This document shows positions 18,205 to 26,255 of a DNA stretch of 64,000 nt, one piece after another. Position 1 is the stretch's first letter. Each line of letters starts with the position of its first letter. Both the position numbers and the translations under genes were made by a program. The notes under the pieces were generated by a model. The model was not told the DNA's origin. It worked only from the letters and a program-made list of their open reading frames with translations, and did no database searches. Origin of the DNA: Paraburkholderia phenazinium (GTDB taxonomy: Bacteria; Pseudomonadota; Gammaproteobacteria; Burkholderiales; Burkholderiaceae); the NCBI RefSeq assembly GCF_900141745.1, contig NZ_FSRM01000001.1, forward strand, positions 2,418,001 to 2,482,000. The letters run 5' to 3'.

Positions 18205-19335
18205 ATGCTGAAAAAATGGAGCCGGCTCGATCTACGCCCGGCCGCGCCACCTTGCGGCTGCGGACTCTCGCATCCGCATACCCACACACAGCATCACGCA
18301 CTGCCCGCGCACGGCGCTGGGCGCCGCGGTTTTCTCGGCGCCGCCGCTGCGCTTGGGATGGGGCTCGCGATCGGTGGCGATGTGTGGGCGCAGCAGACCA
18401 GGCCAGCGGCGCGGATCGTGGACGTGCATCATCACTACACATCGCCCGCACTGCTTGCGATGATGCTCGGACGCCGCACCAATCAGGTCTTCAATCAGTC
18501 GTGGACGGTTCAGAAGTCGCTTGACGCGATGGACGCGGGCGGCATTGCGACCGCTGTGGTATCGACCAGCGATCCGGGTATCTTCTTCGGCGACTATGAT
18601 CAGGCGAAGGCCCTCGCTCGCGATTGCAACGAGTTTCAGGCCCGCATGGTCGCCGATTACAAGGGGCGTTTCGGCATGTTCACGACGTTGCCGCTGCCCG
18701 ACATCGACAGCACGCTTGCCGAGATCGCGTATGGCCTCGACACGCTGAAGGCGCAAGGCGTCGGCATGATGACGAGCTACGGTACGAAGTATCTCGGCGA
18801 CCCGGCATTTGCGCCGGTGATGGAAGAGCTCGAGCGCCGCAGGGCCACGGTCTTCGTTCATCCGCTGCAGCCGGCATGCTGCACGAATGTCGTGCCTAAA
18901 GTGCCTGACATCGTGGTCGAATACGGTACCGAGACCTCGCGCACCATCGCCAGTCTGCTGATGAATCACACTACGATTCGCTATCCTAACATCCGCTTTA
19001 TATTTTCTCATGGCGGTGGCGATGTGCCGTTTCTAACTTTCCGTTTCGCTCGCATGGTGTCGGGAGATCCGGATCTGATGAAGGCCGAACCGGGCGGTGG
19101 CATAGCGCTGATCCAGAAGCTGTACTTCGACACCGCACAGGCCTGGAACCAGTATTCGCTGCCGTCGCTGACGGCGCTGATGCCGCCCGAAAGGATCCTG
19201 TTCGGCTCGGATTTCCCCGCCGCATCGCCGCTGGACACCGCCAATGGGCTGCGAGCTTCCGGGATGAGTGCCGCAGCGCTCGCGAAGATCGAATGGCAGA
19301 ACGCGCACGCGATTTTGCCGAATCTCGTCGTATAA
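18205..19335 (+). CDS. Tat-exported amidohydrolase (ACMSD-like decarboxylase family)
   Basis: 376 residues of the amidohydrolase_2 family, which includes 2-amino-3-carboxymuconate-semialdehyde decarboxylase and aromatic acid decarboxylases. The metal ligands are visible: VDVHHHYTS (residues 73-80), HPLQPACC, FSHGGGDVPF, and Asp in LFGSDFPAASPL. The leader is unusual: a Cys/His-rich stretch (CGCG, then several HP/HT pairs, residues 17-36) precedes a twin-arginine motif GRRGFLG at 39-45 and a hydrophobic segment, predicting export of the folded metalloenzyme. It is last in the 10-19 kb catabolic block. Confidence 0.85.
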   Translation: MLKKWSRLDLRPAAPPCGCGLSHPHTHTQHHALPAHGAGRRGFLGAAAALGMGLAIGGDVWAQQTRPAARIVDVHHHYTSPALLAMMLGRRTNQVFNQSWTVQKSLDAMDAGGIATAVVSTSDPGIFFGDYDQAKALARDCNEFQARMVADYKGRFGMFTTLPLPDIDSTLAEIAYGLDTLKAQGVGMMTSYGTKYLGDPAFAPVMEELERRRATVFVHPLQPACCTNVVPKVPDIVVEYGTETSRTIASLLMNHTTIRYPNIRFIFSHGGGDVPFLTFRFARMVSGDPDLMKAEPGGGIALIQKLYFDTAQAWNQYSLPSLTALMPPERILFGSDFPAASPLDTANGLRASGMSAAALAKIEWQNAHAILPNLVV

Positions 19336-19464
19336 GCGGACGGAAAAGAGCGGTGGCGCGTCGGCGGCCATAGCGCGCCGCGTTCCGCTGCTTTCCCGCC
19401 AACCCGCGCCAACCCCCGCCCAGCAAGGGCCACGGCCTCCCCGAGGCCCGCATCTACCGCCTGT

Positions 19465-19504
19465 CTCCCCCACCTGGTTCGCCGGCACTCCCCCATTCAG
19501 GGGG
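19465..19504. promoter_or_regulatory. C-rich repeat motif upstream of the acyl-CoA synthetase/PHA genes
   Basis: CTCCCCCA occurs twice, at 19465-19472 and 19488-19495, 23 bp apart. The second copy is half of an inverted repeat CCCCC-ATTCA-GGGGG (19490-19504). Similar ATCCCCCAT/ATGGGGGAT sites lie upstream of the MalT-like regulator. The G-rich strand resembles MalT boxes (GGGGA-T/G-GAGG). The gap 19336-19619 otherwise shows nothing recognisable. Confidence 0.5.
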
Positions 19505-19619
19505 TACATCCCGTGTCCCGGCACTTGCATGATTCTCCCAACGCATTAGCACAGCAGGCCAAAAAAACAAATAGATCAATAGTCGCCTGCAATCCATTTG
19601 GGGACTCAAGGAGAGACAC

Positions 19620-21263
19620 ATGCAGGACGAAATCAAGACGCCAGACTCCACGGCCTACGCGTATCCGTTGCTGATTAAACAGCTTTTACTCACACCATTT
19701 GTTCAGTCGCAGGACGAGGAGATCGTCTACCGGGATCAGTTCCGGATGACCTATTCAACGTTGCGCGAGCGCATCGCCCGGCTGGCCAACGGTCTGAGCG
19801 AGCTTGGCGTGCAGCACGGCAGCACCGTCGGCGTAATGGATTGGGATAGTCACCGCTACCTCGAATGCTATTTCGCTGTCCCGATGATGGGCGCGGTTTT
19901 GCAGACCGTGAACGTGCGTCTGTCTCCAGCGGAGATTGCCTACACGATCAATCACGCCGGTGCTGACGTCCTGCTGGTTCACACGGATTTTCTGCCTGTC
20001 GTCGAATCGATCAAGGACCAGCTGGAAACAGTGCGCACCTTTATCTGGATCGATGAGCCGGGCAGCGAAGCGTCTGCCCACAGCATTTCCTTTTCAGCTG
20101 AATACGAGGCGATGCTGGCGGCGCATAGCACGAGCTACACGTTCCCGGACTTCGACGAAAACACACGCGCAACGACGTTTTACACCACAGGTACGACCGG
20201 TCTTCCCAAGGGCGTCTACTTTACCCATCGGCAACTGGTTCTGCACACCCTCACGCTGATGGCGGCACTGGCGAGCCCTGTCTCGGGGCAGCGCTTCCAT
20301 CGTGGCGACGTGTACATGCCGCTTACCCCGATGTTTCACGTCCACGCATGGGGCATGCCGTACATCGCCACAGTGCTGGGGGTAAAGCAGGTTTATCCCG
20401 GCCGCTATTTGCCGGACCGGCTCGCGCGACTCGTGCGTGAAGAGAACGTCACGTTCTCGCATTGCGTCGGCACGATCTTGCACATGCTGCTCTCGTGCGA
20501 GGAGGGCAAGGCGACGGACATGAGCCGGTGGAAGATCATCATCGGCGGTGGCGCTTTGCCGCAAGGCCTTGCCAAGGCGGCGCTGGATCGCGGAATTGAC
20601 GTGTTCGTTGGATACGGGATGTCTGAAACGTGCCCGGTGCTCAGTCTGGCGCAACTTCCTCCCGGCGCCGAAAACCTCGACGAGGACGAGCAACTGCGCC
20701 TGCGCTGCAAGACCGGCCGGCCAGTGCCGCTCGTCGACCTGCGCGTCGTCGACGAGAACATGGACGAACTCGCGCACGACGGTGTAGCCACTGGCGAGAT
20801 CGTTGCGCGGGCACCGTGGCTCACGCAGGGCTATCTGAACAATCCGGAGGCTTCGGCGCAGCTTTGGGCTGGCGGCTATCTGCATACCCAGGATATTGCC
20901 AATGTCGATTCGACCGGCAACGTACAGATCACCGACCGTCTCAAGGACGTGATCAAGTCGGGCGGCGAGTGGGTGTCGTCGCTGGAGATAGAAAACCTGA
21001 TCTCGCGATATGACGGTGTGTCGGAAGTGGCGGTGATCGGCATCAAGGACGACAAGTGGGGCGAGCGGCCAGTAGCTCTGGTCGTGCTCAAGGAAGGCGC
21101 AGCCGTCACGGAAGACGACATCAAGCAGCACGTCCTGTCGTTTAGCACATCCGGAAAGATATCGAAATATGCGGTGCCTCAGGTCGTGAAGTTTGTCGAT
21201 GCGCTGGCAAAGACGAGCGTCGGCAAGACCAACAAGAAGTGGCTGCGCGAGCAGTTCGCCTGA
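19620..21263 (+). CDS. Medium/long-chain acyl-CoA synthetase (AlkK-like)
   Basis: A 547-residue ANL-superfamily ligase that adenylates a fatty acid and transfers it to CoA. The P-loop FYTTGTTGLPKGVYFTH, the GYGMSETCP motif, the hinge region TGNVQITDRLKDVIKSGGEWVS, and the C-terminal catalytic Lys region (SVGKTNKKWLRE) are intact. Length and N-terminus resemble AlkK-type medium-chain synthetases. AAGGAG precedes the ATG. It leads a unit with MaoC hydratase, PHA synthase, phasin and PHA depolymerase, so it likely feeds fatty acids into PHA. Confidence 0.9.
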   Translation: MQDEIKTPDSTAYAYPLLIKQLLLTPFVQSQDEEIVYRDQFRMTYSTLRERIARLANGLSELGVQHGSTVGVMDWDSHRYLECYFAVPMMGAVLQTVNVRLSPAEIAYTINHAGADVLLVHTDFLPVVESIKDQLETVRTFIWIDEPGSEASAHSISFSAEYEAMLAAHSTSYTFPDFDENTRATTFYTTGTTGLPKGVYFTHRQLVLHTLTLMAALASPVSGQRFHRGDVYMPLTPMFHVHAWGMPYIATVLGVKQVYPGRYLPDRLARLVREENVTFSHCVGTILHMLLSCEEGKATDMSRWKIIIGGGALPQGLAKAALDRGIDVFVGYGMSETCPVLSLAQLPPGAENLDEDEQLRLRCKTGRPVPLVDLRVVDENMDELAHDGVATGEIVARAPWLTQGYLNNPEASAQLWAGGYLHTQDIANVDSTGNVQITDRLKDVIKSGGEWVSSLEIENLISRYDGVSEVAVIGIKDDKWGERPVALVVLKEGAAVTEDDIKQHVLSFSTSGKISKYAVPQVVKFVDALAKTSVGKTNKKWLREQFA

Positions 21264-21293
21264 TAGGCAAGCAAATTTCAAGGAGTGCAAAAG

Positions 21294-21758
21294 ATGAGTC
21301 TGGAAAATTACAGCGTTGCCAATATCAACGAGTTCGTGGGCCTCGAGTTAGGCGTGTCGAACTGGGTGGTCGTCGATCAGGCGCGTATCAACGCGTTCGC
21401 CGAGTGTACGGGCGACAGGCAGTGGATCCACGTAGACGAGGAACGTGCGAAGCGCGAGAGCCCGTTCGGCGGCACGATCGCACACGGCTATCTGACCTTG
21501 TCGTTGCTTGGGGGCTTCGCGATCGAAATCGGTGTCGTTCCGAAGGACGCTTCCGCGGGCCTTAACTACGGTCTCGACAAGGTGCGTTTCATGACCCCAG
21601 TGAAGGCCGGTGCGCGTGTGCGCAGTCGCGTGACGCTCGTGTCGGCGGAGAGCAAGGGCGGCGGCCGCATCCTCATCAAGACAATGAACGAACTGCAGAT
21701 CGACGGCGAAGACAAGCCGGCCCTGATTGCAGAAACCCTCGCGATGCTGATCGCGTGA
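21294..21758 (+). CDS. MaoC/NodN-like (R)-specific enoyl-CoA hydratase
   Basis: A 154-residue hot-dog-fold protein with the hydratase-2 motif: Asp in TGDRQWIHVD and His in GGTIAHGYLTLSLL. Such enzymes hydrate trans-2-enoyl-CoA to (R)-3-hydroxyacyl-CoA, the monomer used by PHA synthase (PhaJ role). It is also similar to NodN. The ATG at 21294 is chosen because AGGAG lies 8 bp upstream; the GTG at 21285 overlaps that site. It sits between the synthetase and phaC. Confidence 0.87.
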   Translation: MSLENYSVANINEFVGLELGVSNWVVVDQARINAFAECTGDRQWIHVDEERAKRESPFGGTIAHGYLTLSLLGGFAIEIGVVPKDASAGLNYGLDKVRFMTPVKAGARVRSRVTLVSAESKGGGRILIKTMNELQIDGEDKPALIAETLAMLIA

Positions 21759-21805
21759 CCCACGACGTTCGGCGAGGCGCAAGCGCTTCCTGAAGGAGCA
21801 GCAAA

Positions 21806-23533
21806 ATGGCGAAAACCACTGAAAGCCCGCAGAAAAACGCGAAGCAAAGCCCGCAAAACGAGACGGCCGATGAACTCGCGGCGTCAGCTGCGGAGGGCAT
21901 GCTGGGTCCCAATCCCTTTGTCGGTTTGCGGGCGTGCGATATCGTCGCCACCGCGCAGAAAATCGGCACTCAGGCGTTGCGGCAACCCGCGTTGGTCATG
22001 GAGCAGGAGGCGGCTTTCGCCCGCGAGGTTTTGAAGCTTTTCTCGGGTGGCGGCGACGCTACACCGCCGAAGGGCGACAAACGCTTTACCGACGCCGCGT
22101 GGCAGAACAACTTTATGTATCGTGCGACGTTGCAAGGCTACCTCGCGTGGCGCGATGCGCTTGCGGGTTTCGTCGAGCGCTCGGCGCTGGATCCTGCCAA
22201 CAAGGAGCGTGCGAAGTTTGTGATGTCGCTCTTCACGGACGCGGCATCGCCGACGAATACGTTGCTGGGCAATCCCGCGGCGCTCAAAAAGGTTGTCGAT
22301 ACGGGTGGCGCCAGCCTGATGGATGGCTGCAACAACCTCATGATGGACCTGCTCAAGAATCACGGCATGCCCGCGCAGGTCAACAAGACGGCTTTCGGCG
22401 TGGGCAAGAACCTCGCTACGTCCACGGGCGCGGTGGTTTTTCGTAACGAGGTGCTGGAGTTGATCCAGTACGCGCCAACGACACAGCAGGTCTATGGCCG
22501 GCCGCAACTGATCGTCCCGCCTCAGATCAACAAGTTCTATATCTTCGATCTCTCCGAGGGCAAGAGCATTGTCGACTATCTGGTCAAAAACGAGCTTCAG
22601 GTGTTCGTCGTCAGCTGGCGCAATCCGACCGCGGCTCAAAGCCACTGGGATCTGGACACGTATGTCACCGCACTCGTGGAAGCCATTGCGGCGGTGCGTG
22701 AGATCACCGGCTGCGACGATGTCAACCTGCACGGCGCCTGCTCGGGTGCGATGGCCATTTCGGCCTTGCTCGGAAATCTCGCGAGCCGGGACGACAAGAC
22801 GGTCAACGCCGCGACGCTGATGGTGGCCGTGCTCGATAACAGCGCCGATTCGCAGCTTGGCCTGTTCGCCACTCCTGAGGCCATTGCGGCGGCCAAGCAG
22901 CACAGCACCTCGCGTGGGGTGCTGGCAGGCGAGGAAATGGGACGTGTGTTCGCCTGGATGCGGCCCAACGATCTGGTGTGGAACTACTGGGTCAACAACT
23001 ACCTGCTGGGCAACGCACCGCCAGCTTTCGACATCCTTTACTGGAACAACGATGCGACCCGGCTGCCGGCGAAGATGCATGGGCAATTGCTCGACATTTT
23101 CACGCAGAACCTTTTCAGCAAGCCGGGCGCGCTGACGGTGCTGGGCACGCCGATCGACCTGTCCCAGGTCACCTGCGACAAGTACGTGGTGGCAGGCATG
23201 ACGGATCACATTACGCCGTGGAAGGGCGTGTACAACACCGCGAAGACGTTTGGTGGCAACACCCGCTTCATCCTGAGTTCGAGCGGCCATATCCAGAGCC
23301 TGATCAACCCGCCCGGCAATCCGAAGTCGAAGTACTACCTCAACCCCGAGTTACCCGCGAACGCCGATGCCTGGCTCGCCGGCGCAAAGCCAGAAGCGGA
23401 CACCTGGTGGGGCAACTGGAGAGACTGGCTGGTCGCCCGGTCCGGTGAAAGACGGGCAGCGCCAGCAGCCCTTGGCAGCGAACGGCATCCGGCGGGTGTG
23501 AAAGCCCCTGGAACCTATGTTTTGGAACCCTAA
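21806..23533 (+). CDS. phaC: Class I poly(3-hydroxyalkanoate) synthase
   Basis: 575 residues, the normal class I length. A lysine/glutamine-rich N-terminal stretch is followed by the PhaC N domain and an alpha/beta-hydrolase core. The lipase-like box is GACSG with nucleophile Cys312, and the remaining triad appears as Asp in GMTDHITPWK and His in SSSGHIQS. It polymerises (R)-3-hydroxyacyl-CoA onto PHA granules. No phaA or phaB lies nearby; a MaoC hydratase does, which suggests monomers from beta-oxidation and a second PHA synthase besides a phaCAB locus elsewhere. The latter is inference. Confidence 0.93.
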   Translation: MAKTTESPQKNAKQSPQNETADELAASAAEGMLGPNPFVGLRACDIVATAQKIGTQALRQPALVMEQEAAFAREVLKLFSGGGDATPPKGDKRFTDAAWQNNFMYRATLQGYLAWRDALAGFVERSALDPANKERAKFVMSLFTDAASPTNTLLGNPAALKKVVDTGGASLMDGCNNLMMDLLKNHGMPAQVNKTAFGVGKNLATSTGAVVFRNEVLELIQYAPTTQQVYGRPQLIVPPQINKFYIFDLSEGKSIVDYLVKNELQVFVVSWRNPTAAQSHWDLDTYVTALVEAIAAVREITGCDDVNLHGACSGAMAISALLGNLASRDDKTVNAATLMVAVLDNSADSQLGLFATPEAIAAAKQHSTSRGVLAGEEMGRVFAWMRPNDLVWNYWVNNYLLGNAPPAFDILYWNNDATRLPAKMHGQLLDIFTQNLFSKPGALTVLGTPIDLSQVTCDKYVVAGMTDHITPWKGVYNTAKTFGGNTRFILSSSGHIQSLINPPGNPKSKYYLNPELPANADAWLAGAKPEADTWWGNWRDWLVARSGERRAAPAALGSERHPAGVKAPGTYVLEP

Positions 23534-23592
23534 ACGGCGTCATCGCCGGATAGTGAAATCCATTTTTTTGTAACTACCTTAACGGAGTCATC

Positions 23593-24015
23593 ATGACAGC
23601 AACCCATCCTAACAATCTTTTTGGCGAATATACGAAGCTCATCACGCAGTTCAAGCTGCCGGGCGTCGACGTCGCCGCCATCCTCGAATCGCGCCGTAAG
23701 GACATCGAAGCGCTTGCCGAGGCGAATATGACGGCGCTCGCCGGTGTTCAGCAGCTCGGTCAAAAGCAGGTCGATATCGCGCGTTCGACGATTAACGAAC
23801 TGCAATCGCTCGTGACCCGCCTGAGGACGCCAGGCAGCGAATCCGCAACGGCCACGGGAGAGGGCGTTCAAAAGGCGCTGCAAAAGGCCTTCGTGGACAT
23901 GCAGGAACTCGCGGATGCGGCATACCGCGCGCAAACCGATAGTATCGCTGTCGTCACGAAGCGCTTTGCGGAGCATGTGGAGGAACTGAAAGCACTCGTG
24001 CAGCCCACGAAGTGA
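23593..24015 (+). CDS. Phasin (PHA granule-associated protein)
   Basis: 140 residues, nearly all amphipathic helix, with a phasin-family N-terminus (FGEYTKLITQFKLPGVDVAAILESRRKD), no cysteines and high Ala/Gln/Glu. Phasins coat PHA granules and control their size and number. It follows phaC by 59 bp. The gap holds a small hairpin (23535-23548) and a T7 run (23563-23569) that might tune read-through. A phasin directly after a PHA synthase supports the assignment. Confidence 0.88.
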   Translation: MTATHPNNLFGEYTKLITQFKLPGVDVAAILESRRKDIEALAEANMTALAGVQQLGQKQVDIARSTINELQSLVTRLRTPGSESATATGEGVQKALQKAFVDMQELADAAYRAQTDSIAVVTKRFAEHVEELKALVQPTK

Positions 24016-24094
24016 TCGAACGGGCTTATGCGAGCCGCCGTCGTAACATAGCCAGGCGTAACCAGGCGAACCGTCTAACCATGGAACCCACCGG

Positions 24095-24937
24095 ATGACC
24101 AACCTACAAACAAGCCCGGAGTTTGTCGACGCCATGCAGATCCAGACGATCGACCTGGACGGCCAGTTGCTGCGTGTTGCAGTCCGGCGGGGCAGCGATG
24201 CCTCGCCGCCGCTGCTCCTGTTCAACGGCATTGGCGCGAATCTCGAACTCGTTGAGCCGTTCGTTGCGGCGCTGGATGACGTGACCGTCATCGTTTTCGA
24301 TGTCCCAGGTGTTGGCGGCTCGCCCGCTCCGTTGCTGCCGTACCGGTTCTCGACGCTCGCCGTGCTGGCCGACAAGCTGCTGACGCGGCTCGGGTACACC
24401 GATCCTGTCGACGTGCTCGGCGTATCGTGGGGTGGGGCGTTAGCCCAGCAGTTTGCACACCTCTACCCCAAACGCTGCCGCAGGTTGATTCTCGCCGCCA
24501 CGTCCCCCGGCGTGATCATGGTGCCGGCGCGGCTGTCGGTACTGTCAAAACTGGTCGGGCCACGGCGCTATACCGACCCGTCTTACCTGAAGCAGATCGG
24601 TGCGGAGATATACGGTGGCGCATACCGGCACGACGCTGCGCTGCTCGAGGAACACAGCCGTCATATCCAGGCGCCGCGCGGCCGCGGCTACCTCTACCAG
24701 TTGCTGGCTGCATCGGGTTGGACCAGCCTGCCCTGGCTGGGCGGGCTTCGGCAAACGACGCTCGTCATGCATGGAAACGACGATCCGATCGTGCCGCTCG
24801 CCAACGCCAAGATCCTCGCAGCAAGGATTCGAAACGCGACGCTGCAAGTGATCGATGACGGTCATCTGTTCCTGATCACGCGGGCCAGGGAAGTTGCGCC
24901 GGCGATAAAACGATTCCTGCGCCAGGAGGCCAGTTGA
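24095..24937 (+). CDS. phaZ: Alpha/beta hydrolase, intracellular PHA depolymerase-like
   Basis: 280 residues of the alpha/beta-hydrolase fold. The nucleophile Ser lies in GVSWGG, with acidic GNDDPIVP and catalytic His in DDGHLFLI, plus the oxyanion region LLFNGIGANLEL. The pattern strongly resembles the medium-chain PHA depolymerase PhaZ of Pseudomonas. It would release 3-hydroxy acids from granules. Its place after phaC and the phasin supports this. A non-PHA esterase cannot be excluded. The stop overlaps the next frame. Confidence 0.82.
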   Translation: MTNLQTSPEFVDAMQIQTIDLDGQLLRVAVRRGSDASPPLLLFNGIGANLELVEPFVAALDDVTVIVFDVPGVGGSPAPLLPYRFSTLAVLADKLLTRLGYTDPVDVLGVSWGGALAQQFAHLYPKRCRRLILAATSPGVIMVPARLSVLSKLVGPRRYTDPSYLKQIGAEIYGGAYRHDAALLEEHSRHIQAPRGRGYLYQLLAASGWTSLPWLGGLRQTTLVMHGNDDPIVPLANAKILAARIRNATLQVIDDGHLFLITRAREVAPAIKRFLRQEAS

Positions 24938-26223
24938 CCCGTGTGACTGGGAGCGACGGGAATGCCGGGCGTGCAACGGCCCAAGCCACTGCGGACGAGA
25001 AGCTCGTTCGGCTGACGCGTATGCGCACGACGGCAACCTGTCTGCTCGCGGCGATGATCGCGCTATTGATCGCCTGCGTGGCCTGGCAGACGGCGCATCC
25101 GTGGCTCGCGTGGCCGCGTGCTTTTGCCGAGGCAGGTACGGTCGGTGCGATCGCGGACTGGTATGCGGTCGTCGCGTTGTTCCGGCATCCATGCGGCATC
25201 CCGATCCCGCACACCGCCATCATCCCGAAGAACCAGCAGCGCATCGCCGAGAGTCTGGGCAGCTTCATCGAGGAAAACTTTTTGACGCCCGAAGTCATCG
25301 TCGGGCGGCTCAGTGGTTTCAACGCGGCGCAGGCGCTGGCCGGGTGGCTGGCAGTACGCGAAAACAGCGCGACGATCGCGGATATAGTGGCAGGCTCTCT
25401 TCCGCGATTGCTCGATGGTATGGACGAAGCCGACATCGAACACTTCTTCGATCGAATCGTGATCCCGCAATTGCGTACGCTCGACGTATCGCGGCTGGCG
25501 GCCGAGGTCCTGGATATCCTCACCGAAGGCAACCGCCATCAGCCGTTGCTGGACCGCGGATTGAGCGTTGTGGAGAGCTGGTTGAGTAACAACGTGGGCC
25601 TGATCAAGGCGAAGTTCAGCGAGGCCTCGAAATTCACCTTGCCGACGCTGGATGCATACATCGTCAACAAGTTCGTCGAGGGCATCATCGCGCTCATGCA
25701 TGAGGTCGTGGCGAATCCGGAGCACGAGCTTCGGCGCCGGTTCGACGTGGCGGTGCAAGATCTGGCCGGCGAGATGAGGAGCTCAGCAGCCTATCGCCGC
25801 TTTGGCCGGCTGTTGCTGCGCGATTGCATTCGGCATCTTGAAGACGGCGGGTATTACGGTGTCCTGCTCGATCACGTCCGTGCATATGTGCTCGCCGATC
25901 TTGGCAGCAAGCATTCTGTCGTACGCGATATGCTTTCCAGCACCTTCGTGTCCATGGGAAAAGGCGGGTTGAGCGAGCCCTCCATTCAGCAAAAGTTGAA
26001 CGCTTGGTGGCTTGATATTGCCAACCTGCTCGTGCTACGCCACCGCCATCAGTTATCGGCGCTCATCACAGACGTCGTGAAAGGCTGGGACGCGAAGGAG
26101 GTGAGTGGGAAGCTCGAGGCCGAAATAGGCCGGGACCTGCAGTTCATTCGAATCAACGGCACTTTCGTGGGCGGCACAGTGGGTGTCCTGATCCACGCAT
26201 GTGTGTTTCTTTTCGCGCGGTAA
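24934..26223 (+). CDS. DUF445 (YjiN-like) membrane protein
   Basis: About 429 residues. One or two membrane helices near the N-terminus (about 30-70, RMRTTATCLLAAM type) precede the conserved DUF445 block (GAIADWYAVVALFRHPCGIPIPHTAIIPKNQ) and a long helical region. A final hydrophobic segment ends the protein (GTVGVLIHACVFLF). The function of the family is not established. The likely start is a TTG at 24934 with AGGAGG four bases upstream and overlapping the previous stop; GTG 24943 is an alternative. It is probably co-transcribed with the PHA genes. Confidence 0.8.
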   Translation: MTRVTGSDGNAGRATAQATADEKLVRLTRMRTTATCLLAAMIALLIACVAWQTAHPWLAWPRAFAEAGTVGAIADWYAVVALFRHPCGIPIPHTAIIPKNQQRIAESLGSFIEENFLTPEVIVGRLSGFNAAQALAGWLAVRENSATIADIVAGSLPRLLDGMDEADIEHFFDRIVIPQLRTLDVSRLAAEVLDILTEGNRHQPLLDRGLSVVESWLSNNVGLIKAKFSEASKFTLPTLDAYIVNKFVEGIIALMHEVVANPEHELRRRFDVAVQDLAGEMRSSAAYRRFGRLLLRDCIRHLEDGGYYGVLLDHVRAYVLADLGSKHSVVRDMLSSTFVSMGKGGLSEPSIQQKLNAWWLDIANLLVLRHRHQLSALITDVVKGWDAKEVSGKLEAEIGRDLQFIRINGTFVGGTVGVLIHACVFLFAR

Positions 26224-26255
26224 GCCCGGCGGTGTCCGATTCGAGCGAGCGCACC

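Noticed and set aside
21884..23290. 468-codon frame antisense to phaC
   Set aside because: Shadow of phaC, whose catalytic motifs are all in the forward frame.
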